DNA of 25,460 nt from the IMG/VR virus record IMGVR_UViG_3300031787_000756, positions 1 through 25,460 of that record; one strand, 5' to 3'. Under the pieces are notes generated by a model that was not told where the DNA came from, did no database searches, and was given only the letters and a program-made list of their open reading frames with translations. The position numbers and the translations under genes are program-made. Origin of the DNA: a virus. Below, one piece after another: positions 5,698-13,793 of the stretch. Numbering within the stretch: the stretch's first letter is position 1; each line of letters starts with the position of its first letter.

Positions 5698-8136
5698 TTA
5701 TTTTGGTTCGAATGAAGCTAGGTCAAAACCATCGAAAGTGTCTTCGTTTGACTCAAACTTCATTGGAGGTAAGTTATTCTTTCTTTGATTGATAAGTTTA
5801 GATTGCTGAGTATTTTGCTTACTGATTCTCTCGTCTTTTCTGTCCTCCTTCATCTGCTCACGATCTTTAAGCAATCGAGTCTGCATTCCATTAATCTGCA
5901 TGTTGTACTGGAACTCACGCTCCATCAACTGCAACTTAAGCATTGCTTCACCCTTAAGTTTTTCAAGATCCATCGCTACCTCAGCCTGCTTGATTTGAAT
6001 TTTGCTTTCGGTCTCAAGTTGAATTTTTTGAATTGCTGCTTGAGCTGCTGCTTCCTGAGACTGCATGTTGATTTGAGCCTGCATCTGCTGTTTCATCATG
6101 TCATTCTTCTGGTCAGTATCCAGCTTCTTAGCTCTCTTAACCTTTAGAAGTTGGTTAGCCATCTTAATATTCTTAATCTCCCGAATGTCAATAGCATCTT
6201 CAAGATTAATATCACCTTTAGCCAAGGCCACTTGGATGTTCTGCTCAAGTTGTGCCTTCTGCTCTTCGTCTGGAGATACTTCAATAAAGATTCCAAAGTC
6301 GTGCAAGTACAAGTCCTTAATTTCTCTTAGGATACTAACATTGTACTTACCAATCTGCATAGCAAACTCCTCTGCAAAGTCAGCATACTCAAGAATGTCA
6401 GAAACACGAACACTCAAGGCTTCGGCAAATGTCTTAGTCATAAACAAACCAGCGTCAAGAATGTGTCTTGTCGCAGTGTTAGAATTAAGAGCTGCAAGCT
6501 TCTGTACGCCAACCAACGCACGTGGATCTGGATCACTTCCGTCACGAGCCTCATTTAGACCCGTCACGCTTCGAATCATCTCAAGGTAATGGTTGTAGTT
6601 GTTTATCAACGCGGACATCTTAGACTGCCCCGTAGTACCCGTGAGAGGCTGGACTGGAACTCGTGCATTATTGAAGTCTCCATCACCAGTGTAACTTCTA
6701 CCAACAACACTACCAGTCTGGAAGTATAGTCTTAGAGCGTCCTCTGGATTGTAAGCATTTCCGTTACCAAGGTCAACCTCATTGAGACCATCTGCGTCAA
6801 TAAACACGCCATCTGGTACCATTCTAGAAATTACTTGCTGTAACTTCAAGTGAGTGATTTGGATAAGGTCAGCAAAAGGAATCATTCGTCTAGTCAAAGA
6901 CTCAATCGTTCCCTTGTACATTCTTGGTGCAACAGCAATGTAGTTTGGCAGAGCCATCTGTGATGCAGACTTAGGACGAACCATGTTCTCCATCAACTGC
7001 CACTTAAGTACAATCTGAGTACCCGCCACCATTACGCCCTCATACCATACATCGATGGTCTTCTCAATTCTTTCAAATCTACCTTCCTCCATCATTTCAA
7101 TAGGAGGGTTAAAAGTATCATCCTTCTCAATTACTCTAGCGGCGTTACCATCTAGAATCTTCTTCTTGTAAACGTAAGTCTTAGTAGTCTTGTAGTTAAA
7201 ATAAAGAAGAGTACAGGTGTCTCTTGAGAATACATCGTCAGAATAGAATCTAGATACTGAGTAGTACTCGCCCCACGACTGGCTAGTCTTTGAGATGATC
7301 TCTAATTCTTCCTTACTAATGTTAGGCTTAATCTTAACTAGCTCCGTCATTGGAACAGTCTTAATCTCTCCCCAGTAAAAGCAATCTCTAAAGTATGGGT
7401 CTTCAGTGTAACTGTAAACCACGTTAGCTGGGTCAACATAATTAAGTTTAACTCCTTCTCCAGGAAGAAACTCATGCTTACCAACAGCAATACCAAGAAC
7501 AGCTAAGTCGTAATCAAATCTTCTCTTGATATCATCGTAATGATTGTCTAAAAGAATTGTATTAATTGCCTCTTCTTCAGCAATCTCGATAGCAGGCTTA
7601 TAGTTAAGCTGCATAAACAAAGACAACTCCTGATCATCATTAGGCAAGTCTTCTGGACTAACCATAAATGGATCAACTCCAAACTTATCCTGAACCTCCA
7701 TCAACACCTCTTTTGCCGCCATTTCTCCCTCGATCATATCTTGGAATTGATTTCTCTTGTCCGCAGACAAAGCGTCTTGTGCGTAGGCTTTAACTGTAAA
7801 AAGTCTGTCAGACATACCGTTCACAACGATATCGACAAACTTAGGTATAATTGGAACTGGGGTCCAGTCAATATTCAAATAAGAAAGGTCACCATCAATA
7901 GCAAGCTCGTTCTTGTATTTCTGAATTGACTGCTCACCACGAGCATACAACCTTAGACGATTAAAGTCTTTCCATTGGTTATAGTATCTCGCAGATCCGC
8001 TGTCTCTCCTAAACCATTCGTATTGAATGGCTTGGCCTACTCGTAATCCAAACTCCAAACTTGCTTTCTCTGCATCGGTGGCAAGTTGGCTAGGAAACTG
8101 CATAGGTGATATGTCAATATTCGACTCTTTCCGCAT
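5698..8136 (-). CDS. Portal protein
   Basis: This 812-residue protein begins MRKESNIDISPMQFPSQLAT. Its length, its place directly behind the large terminase, and its layout fit the large portal proteins of Bacteroidota podovirus-like phages. The N-terminal part has YYNQWKDFNRLRLYARGEQS. The middle has FVDIVVNGMSDRLFTVKAYA and the DPANVVYSYTEDPYF clip/wing-type stretch. The late part has SVTGLNEARDGSDPDPRAL and QKLAALNSNTATRHILDAG, a typical portal signature in these phages. From about residue 670 to 790 there is a long Gln/Lys/Glu coiled coil, likely the barrel or an internal tail extension. The ATG shares a base with the terminase stop (TAATG), which indicates coupling. The portal forms the twelve-part ring through which DNA is packed. 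Confidence 0.9.
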   Translation of the reverse strand: MRKESNIDISPMQFPSQLATDAEKASLEFGLRVGQAIQYEWFRRDSGSARYYNQWKDFNRLRLYARGEQSIQKYKNELAIDGDLSYLNIDWTPVPIIPKFVDIVVNGMSDRLFTVKAYAQDALSADKRNQFQDMIEGEMAAKEVLMEVQDKFGVDPFMVSPEDLPNDDQELSLFMQLNYKPAIEIAEEEAINTILLDNHYDDIKRRFDYDLAVLGIAVGKHEFLPGEGVKLNYVDPANVVYSYTEDPYFRDCFYWGEIKTVPMTELVKIKPNISKEELEIISKTSQSWGEYYSVSRFYSDDVFSRDTCTLLYFNYKTTKTYVYKKKILDGNAARVIEKDDTFNPPIEMMEEGRFERIEKTIDVWYEGVMVAGTQIVLKWQLMENMVRPKSASQMALPNYIAVAPRMYKGTIESLTRRMIPFADLIQITHLKLQQVISRMVPDGVFIDADGLNEVDLGNGNAYNPEDALRLYFQTGSVVGRSYTGDGDFNNARVPVQPLTGTTGQSKMSALINNYNHYLEMIRSVTGLNEARDGSDPDPRALVGVQKLAALNSNTATRHILDAGLFMTKTFAEALSVRVSDILEYADFAEEFAMQIGKYNVSILREIKDLYLHDFGIFIEVSPDEEQKAQLEQNIQVALAKGDINLEDAIDIREIKNIKMANQLLKVKRAKKLDTDQKNDMMKQQMQAQINMQSQEAAAQAAIQKIQLETESKIQIKQAEVAMDLEKLKGEAMLKLQLMEREFQYNMQINGMQTRLLKDREQMKEDRKDERISKQNTQQSKLINQRKNNLPPMKFESNEDTFDGFDLASFEPK

Positions 8137-10418
8137 TAGCTAATTATTTGACTGGTTGTCCCATTGTTCTTGTATCTTGCAAATTTAATGCTTATTTTTG
8201 ACTCTTTTCTTTCAGGCTGATACATGTGTTTTTGATTAGCCATAATGGATAATCCAGAACTAATAGACGCATCGTACTTTGTTCTGTTACTAATATCAAA
8301 TTTAGCCCAATCATTTAATGTTCTGTTGAAGTACATCGAACCCATCTCTGAAGGGTCTCTATACGTCGACTCAAAATCAAAGCCAACGTACTTCTCAATA
8401 TACGTCTCAATCGCTGACGCGTGTGCCTGTCTAACATCCTCACTTGAGTTAGGTATACCACCTAGCTCTCTTTCTGTAGTAGATAGCTTTGACAACGGCT
8501 TGTCAGGTCTATTCAAACAGAAGTGTCTGTACCCTCTATTCTTAAAGTGGTACAGCAACCTTGGCTTGTTGTTTTCTGCTAGTACTGGCATGCTGTAAAA
8601 GAAGCAAGCCATCAGAACCTCCTCGAAGAATATCTCTGCCGTCTGAGGTCTAGCAATGTACTCAAGGAAGAATTCGTTGCTTGGAGCGTCCTCCATGTTA
8701 AACTTAGTTAGTCCGTGCAATGCACCGTTAGATCCGAAACCATCTACGGTTCCTGAGATATCGTAGGAGTCACAACCGAACGCACCGATGTGCTCATTCA
8801 TTGGGTAGAACAAGTCGCCCTTTCTTTCAACTCTATTCTGTAAACCACGTGGAGGCACCCATGATATGTTAAACCTTCCTCGTGGGTCTGGAGTCCAGAT
8901 AACCTCAGTGTCTTTTTTCCCGTCTCTCCAACTAAAGAACCCTCTAGTCGTAAAGCTACCAGCAATTAAACTGTCGTTGAAGTCAATCTGAGTGTAGATC
9001 TTAGTCAAGTTAAATATAGACTGCTTGCTCTCATCTCTAAACGCGTGTGACTCCGTTCGTGGGTACTGACGATAGAATTCGTTCAAGGCATCAGGATCGC
9101 TCTTCAGGGCCTTAACTTCGTTCTCCCAATAGTCTACAGCTCCTAAGTTTATCATCTCACCATCGACACCTAAAACAGGTTTCTCAGGCTTTCTGAATAT
9201 TGGCATGCCATGCTTATCAATGAAGCCTTCCATGTTCCACTCCATCGGAACAAACAACGCGTAAAGTCCTGACTTAGTCTGGTCGTTATCCGAACGCCTT
9301 CTTGGATTAGAGTCCTCGTATAACTTCTTGAAGTTCTCGCCACCTTTATCTAACGCGTTTGACGTTGAACCCATCATACACTTTCCGATAATCTTTCTAC
9401 CCAAACGAAGACATGTTTTTGTTACACGCCAGTTATTCAAAATATTGTTTGGCTGAGACCACTTCCCACTTTCATCATGTACAAGTAGTTGCAGCTTCTC
9501 GCCATCGTAACTATTGTCCGCTGTGTTCTTCCAGTCAATCGTAGTGTTAAGACCTTCCTCTGGCTCCTCATCATCGTGCATCGTCTTAAAGTTCTTTGCA
9601 GTAATCTTTGACGATGGGATTCTAAACGCAAGCTCAGTTCTTGGATTGTCCATACCATCCTGGATAGGCTTGAAGAAGAATGGGTAGTTCCTGAATGTTG
9701 GTACCACCTTATCTGTAAACATAGTCTTCGCGTCAGGACCAGTCTTTGACAGGATACCTATACGACCGTTGTGGATGTTTGTACCCATGTTGACAATCTC
9801 TCCGTCAGCCATGTACGAAAATCCAGAACGACGAATCTTTAGGTACACCATTCCAAATGATCTTGGGTCAGCCTTGCAAGCCTCCCAGTAGATGTAAAGG
9901 ATTCTGTTAGCCTCTCTAAAGTCAGGGAAACCAATGTCAATGCTAGACCACTGTAGGTACATGTAGTGACCTCCTGTAATGTACGTGGATACTCCATTGT
10001 TCTTGAACCAAAATCCATTGTCTCTTCTCTCAAACTCCTGGTCAATGTAATCAACCCAAGAGTTTCTAAACTGAAGAGGCATCTTGTTCCACTGGAAGAT
10101 AGACTTGATTTTAGAAAGCGCAGACGGGAAGTCTGCTCTCTCCCAGTACTGATCATCATTCTTAGTAGATCTACTGTATACTTTCTTAGGCTCTTCTGGC
10201 AATGCCACCTTCAGTCCATTGATTTCATAAATCTCACCAATAGTTCCGTCCTTAGATATAACCACAAGGTCGTACTCAGAATTATACCCGTACTGGTATA
10301 TCTTCTTGGTATTACCTTTAATTCTATCCTTATCGGGTATAACTTCGATGACAGAATAAAGTGGTTTACCCGTGTCTTTTGGCTCTTCGCTCAGCAAAGC
10401 CTCCCTTACCTGTTTCAT
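8136..10418 (-). CDS. terL: Terminase large subunit (packaging ATPase and nuclease)
   Basis: This protein has 760 residues from ATG 10418 (MKQVREALLSEEPKDTGKPL). Starting at an ATG at 10493 would give 785 residues but a 128-base overlap with the previous gene, so the shorter form is preferred. The ATPase part shows the phage-type Walker A variant IRRSGFSYMADGEIV near residue 195-205 and a Walker B LLVHDE near residue 313. The RNase H-like nuclease shows Asp residues in FGCDSYDISGTVDGF near residue 549 and in TKYDASISSGLSIMA near residue 716. The protein pumps DNA into the capsid through the portal and cuts concatemers. The long N-terminal part before the ATPase (about 190 residues) includes KVYSRSTKNDDQYWERADFP and is larger than in classical terminases. 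Confidence 0.93.
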   Translation of the reverse strand: MKQVREALLSEEPKDTGKPLYSVIEVIPDKDRIKGNTKKIYQYGYNSEYDLVVISKDGTIGEIYEINGLKVALPEEPKKVYSRSTKNDDQYWERADFPSALSKIKSIFQWNKMPLQFRNSWVDYIDQEFERRDNGFWFKNNGVSTYITGGHYMYLQWSSIDIGFPDFREANRILYIYWEACKADPRSFGMVYLKIRRSGFSYMADGEIVNMGTNIHNGRIGILSKTGPDAKTMFTDKVVPTFRNYPFFFKPIQDGMDNPRTELAFRIPSSKITAKNFKTMHDDEEPEEGLNTTIDWKNTADNSYDGEKLQLLVHDESGKWSQPNNILNNWRVTKTCLRLGRKIIGKCMMGSTSNALDKGGENFKKLYEDSNPRRRSDNDQTKSGLYALFVPMEWNMEGFIDKHGMPIFRKPEKPVLGVDGEMINLGAVDYWENEVKALKSDPDALNEFYRQYPRTESHAFRDESKQSIFNLTKIYTQIDFNDSLIAGSFTTRGFFSWRDGKKDTEVIWTPDPRGRFNISWVPPRGLQNRVERKGDLFYPMNEHIGAFGCDSYDISGTVDGFGSNGALHGLTKFNMEDAPSNEFFLEYIARPQTAEIFFEEVLMACFFYSMPVLAENNKPRLLYHFKNRGYRHFCLNRPDKPLSKLSTTERELGGIPNSSEDVRQAHASAIETYIEKYVGFDFESTYRDPSEMGSMYFNRTLNDWAKFDISNRTKYDASISSGLSIMANQKHMYQPERKESKISIKFARYKNNGTTSQIIS

Positions 10419-10644
10419 CAGTGTCTGTTTTATTAAGTAGCTCCTGCTCTGCTTCAATACGTTCAAGAATCTCAAACGCATCAAAGATGGCAAGCTTCTT
10501 AGTGGCTGCCGCGTTCTTCAATTTATCTGCTGACAAGTCAGTCTCATCACCAGTTAAAATCTTTTCCTCGGCAACCTCGATAAGATGCTCAACGGCCTTT
10601 CTTCCAGCCTTGATTATCCTTCTCTTTGCTTCATTTATCTCCAT
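10366..10644 (-). CDS. Small helical protein before terL, possible small-terminase-type protein
   Basis: This 92-residue protein begins MEINEAKRRIIKAGRKAVEH. It is mostly alpha-helical by composition: a basic first helix, a middle segment LTGDETDLSADKLKNAAATK, and a helix KLAIFDAFEILERIEAEQEL. Its position right before terL, with overlap at both ends (14 bases with the GroES-like gene and about 50 bases with terL), suggests a packaging partner. Small terminases are often short helical proteins encoded just before terL. No clear helix-turn-helix is visible, so the assignment stays tentative; it could be another packaging or head protein. Confidence 0.7.
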   Translation of the reverse strand: MEINEAKRRIIKAGRKAVEHLIEVAEEKILTGDETDLSADKLKNAAATKKLAIFDAFEILERIEAEQELLNKTDTDETGKGGFAERRAKRHG

Positions 10645-11209
10645 TTAATTCTAAGCAAATGTTTTTAGAATACATCCGATACATGGTAACGTCATCTATC
10701 TGGAACTCATATTCACTCTCAGGAAGGAAACCAACTTTGTCCCCCTTCTTCAACCCCTTATCAATAAGTTCTCTGTTTGGATATGCTAACGTGCCACGTA
10801 AGTACTCTTCGGTACCTAGTTTCTTCATAATGAAGTTGTCTTGTCTCTTCTCTGGTATCACAAAGCAATACCTAGAGTGTGCCTGCCAGTCTCCATCTCT
10901 TTTATACAAGTAGAACTGGTCGTCGTCAATTAGGAAGATTCCTTCTCCTAGAAACGCTCGACCACTTCTCTCGTTACCCTTTATGTCGTTGTAGTACTTG
11001 AACACGTTATGATGCACAATGACGATGTCTCCAGGCATAACCTCTCCTTCATACCCAATAGGGGTAGCAAGTACCTTAGCATGTCTGTTAGACGCCTTGT
11101 GATCCTCTTTAGAAGAGCTTGTGATAAAGTCTATTCCACCGATGCTCTTCACGTTATCATACCTAGATCCACCAACTGGCTCTACGATAAAGTGAAATGG
11201 TGACCTCAT
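10631..11209 (-). CDS. GroES-like protein with two apparent beta-barrel domains
   Basis: This 192-residue protein begins MRSPFHFIVEPVGGSRYDNV. Residues 5-105 follow the GroES order: an opening strand (FHFIVEPVG), a loop with KSIGGIDFITSS where GroES has its mobile loop, then HAKVLATPIGYEGEV, PGDIVIVHHNVF, and a closing IFLIDDDQFYLYKR. Residues about 108-190 repeat part of that pattern, ending KKGDKVGFLPESEYEFQIDD and MYRMYSKNICLEL, which matches the GroES C-terminal strand pattern 'GD-V-(x)n-Y-(x)-ID---Y-(x)n-ILA-L'. It is twice the usual GroES length, as if duplicated. It lies between tiny genes and terL, far from the GroEL-GroES pair. It could be a co-chaperonin (as T4 gp31 is), or a structural protein with the same fold. 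Start and stop overlap neighbours (ATGA at 11209), so it belongs to the operon. Confidence 0.6.
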   Translation of the reverse strand: MRSPFHFIVEPVGGSRYDNVKSIGGIDFITSSSKEDHKASNRHAKVLATPIGYEGEVMPGDIVIVHHNVFKYYNDIKGNERSGRAFLGEGIFLIDDDQFYLYKRDGDWQAHSRYCFVIPEKRQDNFIMKKLGTEEYLRGTLAYPNRELIDKGLKKGDKVGFLPESEYEFQIDDVTMYRMYSKNICLELNGDK

Positions 11210-11439
11210 TCAAAATCAAGATTAAACTCAAAGGTTATAGCCATGTTCTGGTTAAAGGTCTTCCAGAGATAAATTTCTCCAGAACCATCTTCTCCGTGAA
11301 TCACATAGATTGACACGCGTCCGTCCTTCTCTCTAATATCATGTATCCTATACATTTCATTAAAGACTGGTTGACCAACAACGTAGTGCATTGCACTGCT
11401 CTTGTAGTCTGGTCCAATAGATACCTTACGAATTAGCAT
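11206..11439 (-). CDS. Small conserved phage protein
   Basis: This protein has 77 residues from ATG 11439 (MLIRKVSIGPDYKSSAMHYV). An upstream in-frame start at 11484 would add 15 residues without family-like pattern. The sequence looks like alternating strands: MHYVVGQPV, MYRIHDIREKDGRVSIYVIH, and IYLWKTFNQNMAITFEFNLD. Proteins with 'VGQ-V-----Y-IH-I' and 'LWK-FN-NMP' runs recur in phages of Bacteroidota and cyanobacteria, without known role, as far as I recall. It overlaps the previous gene by 14 bases and the next by ATGA. Confidence 0.7.
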   Translation of the reverse strand: MLIRKVSIGPDYKSSAMHYVVGQPVFNEMYRIHDIREKDGRVSIYVIHGEDGSGEIYLWKTFNQNMAITFEFNLDFE

Positions 11440-11656
11440 TAGTAACCTCCCCAGTCTTGAGGTCGATGACTGCATCGCTTCCAAACTGAGTTTTGATAGC
11501 GTCTTCTTCCTCTGTGATTTTACCAGCGATTGACGCTAGATCAATAAATAGACCCTGCTTCTCAATCTCGATTTCTGCGATTCTAAGTTTAGCGGTAGCG
11601 TAAGCTCTACGCAAGTTGTGAATCTTGTCTAGTTGTTGTTTTTCGATTTGTGCCAT
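11426..11656 (-). CDS. Small coiled-coil protein
   Basis: This 76-residue protein begins MAQIEKQQLDKIHNLRRAYA. Residues 3-60 form a clear coiled coil. The end, FGSDAVIDLKTGEVTNANS, is a pattern frequent in short phage proteins. A near promoter element TATATTTA (11663-11670) lies before it, with a leader AAATCAA-ATG. The role is unknown; the gene begins the packaging operon after the lysis genes. Confidence 0.72.
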   Translation of the reverse strand: MAQIEKQQLDKIHNLRRAYATAKLRIAEIEIEKQGLFIDLASIAGKITEEEDAIKTQFGSDAVIDLKTGEVTNANS

Positions 11657-11674
11657 TTGATTTAAATATATTTT

Positions 11675-12208
11675 TTAGAAAATTCTTTTACTAACCCCGA
11701 TTTGATGCATCTTTTGCAGCGGCTGGTATTGATACTCGAACAAATACTTGTTATCTAAGTAAGCCACTTTACCGCTAGGCTGAAGCAAAGAGTTAATTCC
11801 TGCGCCAATATACAAACCTTTTGGCTTTTGTACAATAGTCTTGGTCTCTGTATTCGTAATTGTGTTCGTAACTACTGGTACACTATACTCAGTCTTAGCG
11901 GTCATTTTAAGCACCTCTCCAAGCACTTCTCCGCTAACCTGTGTACTTCCATACTCAAATGGAAAAGTAGTCTCAAATGCATTAATAGTAGGCTTGTAAT
12001 CAACCAAAATTGTATCCCTTAAAAACTCTGTTTTAATCTTAGTTTTTGGCACATAAATAGTGTCGACACTTTCATTGTATACGGTGTCAGTTCTTACTTC
12101 TGTTACAACTTTATAAGTACTTTCATACTCATCAGAAGGATAAAGCAAAACTGTAACAATGCAACCTAAAGTAAAAAATACCAATCCTTTTAGAATTTCA
12201 TCTTTCAT
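11675..12208 (-). CDS. Envelope-anchored protein at the end of the lysis operon, spanin-like candidate
   Basis: This 177-residue protein begins MKDEILKGLVFFTLGCIVTV. One hydrophobic segment (residues 8-22) acts as a signal anchor; the cysteine at 16 lies within it and is not in a good lipobox. The rest (KVVTEVRTDTVYNESVDTIY, KTKIKTEFLRDTILVDYKPT, then VSGEVLGEVLKMTAKTEY) would be periplasmic with alternating strands. The C-terminal 45 residues (KGLYIGAGINSLL ... YLFEYQYQPLQKMHQIGVSK) end in Phe like many outer-membrane beta proteins. It directly follows the endolysin with a one-base gap. Two-membrane contact and place in the cassette suggest a spanin-type role in breaking the outer membrane, but there is no lipoprotein partner and no proof. 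Confidence 0.75.
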   Translation of the reverse strand: MKDEILKGLVFFTLGCIVTVLLYPSDEYESTYKVVTEVRTDTVYNESVDTIYVPKTKIKTEFLRDTILVDYKPTINAFETTFPFEYGSTQVSGEVLGEVLKMTAKTEYSVPVVTNTITNTETKTIVQKPKGLYIGAGINSLLQPSGKVAYLDNKYLFEYQYQPLQKMHQIGVSKRIF

Positions 12209-12209
12209 A

Positions 12210-12815
12210 TTAAGCTTTTTCTAAAAGTGAATAGTACAATTTAAATTTAGCAATTCTGTCAGCAAGCCCATGCGTACCACCATTCACTCTTTTAGTAACA
12301 GCGGTTACTGTAGCATCATCAGCACCTTTTGAGCAAATGTCCCAAAGTTTATTCTTGTCGAAGAACCAAATTGCTGAGTCCATTGGATACTTTGTCGCTA
12401 CTAGATCTGGGTTTGCAACACAGTCTTCTTTAATGAAGTCAGAAAATGCCTTGTAGTTTGCTTTTCCAGTTAACTGGATATACCCTCTACCACGGAATTT
12501 GAATCCTTCCTTAGAAGCCTCATCTCCATTTCCCATTCTATTTGCATAAACTCTAGACCCAATAGCCTCGCTATTTCTAGCGTACTTCATTGCAGTAATG
12601 TTGTCAGCAAAGTACTTAGGGAATATCTTTCTAAGGCCATCAGCAGAATAGTTTAGGTTCTCAGAAACATATTGAAAGTTTCCCGATTCATGACCGATCT
12701 GTGCTAGAAAATGCGCGAGATGTAAAGGGTTTTTAATGTTGTATTTTTCAACAATCTGCACCATATAAGTAGATGCTGCCTTTGGTAGTTTTGCTGCTAG
12801 ATTTGTAGTATTCAT
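12210..12815 (-). CDS. Endolysin, glycoside hydrolase family 19 (chitinase-like)
   Basis: This 201-residue protein begins MNTTNLAAKLPKAASTYMVQ. It is a single GH19 domain. The catalytic acid is in FLAQIGHESGNF (Glu43), followed by YANRMGNGDEASKEGFKFRG and the family signature GRGYIQLTGKANY. It ends with WFFDKNKLWDICSKGADDAT and RVNGGTHGLADRI. In phages, this fold cleaves the sugar backbone of peptidoglycan. It has no signal peptide and no wall-binding domain, so it needs a holin to reach the wall. The upstream PAS-membrane gene overlaps its start by ATGA, and a spanin-like gene follows. The start choice is fixed by that overlap. Confidence 0.93.
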   Translation of the reverse strand: MNTTNLAAKLPKAASTYMVQIVEKYNIKNPLHLAHFLAQIGHESGNFQYVSENLNYSADGLRKIFPKYFADNITAMKYARNSEAIGSRVYANRMGNGDEASKEGFKFRGRGYIQLTGKANYKAFSDFIKEDCVANPDLVATKYPMDSAIWFFDKNKLWDICSKGADDATVTAVTKRVNGGTHGLADRIAKFKLYYSLLEKA

Positions 12816-13564
12816 TCTTTTGATTTTTTATCTTCTGAAGTTGCGTATTTAATACCCATGATTGTGCCTACTATAGAGAAGGCATTTGTTAATAATACTG
12901 AAAACATATTGCTCCAAGTTGAGCCTATAATCTGCGTATCCTTATTTGATAAAATTGCAAAGGAGTACATTAGGGTGGTGATAAATCCTACGCTCATAAT
13001 TACGAACAAAGCAGACTTTACAATCACCTTAATTAACTCGTTTTGACTCTTCTTGATAGTTGCGTCCAAGTCATTTAGCGCTGCGTCCTTTTCTATTTCA
13101 ATGGCAGCTTTTAACTTGTTAGAGTTTTCCAACTCAGCCTTTATACTATTTGAAAGTTCCTCAATTTTATTCTTGCTTACAATAGTTTGACTTATATCGG
13201 TTGCAATTTTCATTATTTTAGTAATCGATCCGCTTTCATCAAAGATTGGGTTGTAAGTCGCCTGCAAATAGATTGGGCTTCCGTCTATTTTACGTCTTTC
13301 AAATTCACCTTCAAAATACTTCCCGTCTCGTAGCGTTTCCCAAAATTTAGTATACTCATCAGACTTTGAATATTCGTAACTCACAAATATTGAGTGATGC
13401 TTCCCGATTAATTTGTTATGCTCATCTTCACCTAACCCCATTGCCTTCAAGAAGATTACATTTACCCCAAGAATAAAACCATTTAAGTCGAAGTAAATAA
13501 TCGCGTTGCTTCGATTAATTGCCTCCATTCGACTCAATAGTTCCTCCTTGCTTAGGTTCTTCAT
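12812..13564 (-). CDS. PAS-domain protein with coiled coil and two C-terminal membrane helices, in the lysis operon
   Basis: This 250-residue protein begins MKNLSKEELLSRMEAINRSN. Residues about 18-125 form a PAS domain of the type found in chemoreceptors. It has 'IIYFDLNGFILGVN', 'IGKHHSIFVSYEYSKSDEYT', 'FWETLRDGKYFEGEFERR', 'IDGSPIYLQATYNPIFDESG' and 'KIMKIATDIS'. Residues about 130-178 are a coiled coil. Two hydrophobic segments follow, about 181-205 (VKSALFVIMSVGFITTLMYS) and 217-239 (SNMFSVLLTNAFSIVGTIMG), then a charged tail. There is no kinase, methyl-accepting or output domain. With no signal sequence, PAS and tail should be cytoplasmic. ATGA overlaps link it to the holin-like gene before and the endolysin after, so it is made together with them. 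A regulated holin or antiholin is the main inference. Confidence 0.88.
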   Translation of the reverse strand: MKNLSKEELLSRMEAINRSNAIIYFDLNGFILGVNVIFLKAMGLGEDEHNKLIGKHHSIFVSYEYSKSDEYTKFWETLRDGKYFEGEFERRKIDGSPIYLQATYNPIFDESGSITKIMKIATDISQTIVSKNKIEELSNSIKAELENSNKLKAAIEIEKDAALNDLDATIKKSQNELIKVIVKSALFVIMSVGFITTLMYSFAILSNKDTQIIGSTWSNMFSVLLTNAFSIVGTIMGIKYATSEDKKSKE

Positions 13565-13791
13565 TCAGTGGGTTTTTTGAATATCTTTTCAGCAGCACTA
13601 ATTCCAAGCGCAGCAGCAGACAAAGCAGCTACTGAATATACAAGAGCCTCAGATGGCTCATTGACTGCATCGTGGTTAGCATATAGCGTGTAACAAAGCG
13701 CGATAGCACTAAACACTCCAACAAATCTTTTGCTTGACGCTTCTCCGTTTTCGGATAGAAACCCTTTTGCCCAAATTAAAAACTTATTCAT
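13561..13791 (-). CDS. Holin-like small membrane protein
   Basis: This 76-residue protein begins MNKFLIWAKGFLSENGEASS. It has two hydrophobic segments, about residues 22-38 (RFVGVFSAIALCYTLYAN) and 49-66 (ALVYSVAALSAAALGISA), followed by a basic end (EKIFKKPTE). Two close helices, small size and position before the endolysin fit a class II-type holin. The 'SS-RF-G-----AL----Y' start occurs in other Bacteroidota phage holins, to my recollection. The start lies two bases after the stop of the previous gene; the end overlaps the PAS gene by ATGA. Confidence 0.78.
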   Translation of the reverse strand: MNKFLIWAKGFLSENGEASSKRFVGVFSAIALCYTLYANHDAVNEPSEALVYSVAALSAAALGISAAEKIFKKPTE

Positions 13792-13793
13792 AA

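Noticed and set aside
6098-6589. 163-residue plus-strand open frame inside the portal gene
   Set aside because: It is antisense to a strongly supported portal gene, very rich in Ser and Leu as expected for a shadow, and has no leader or promoter.
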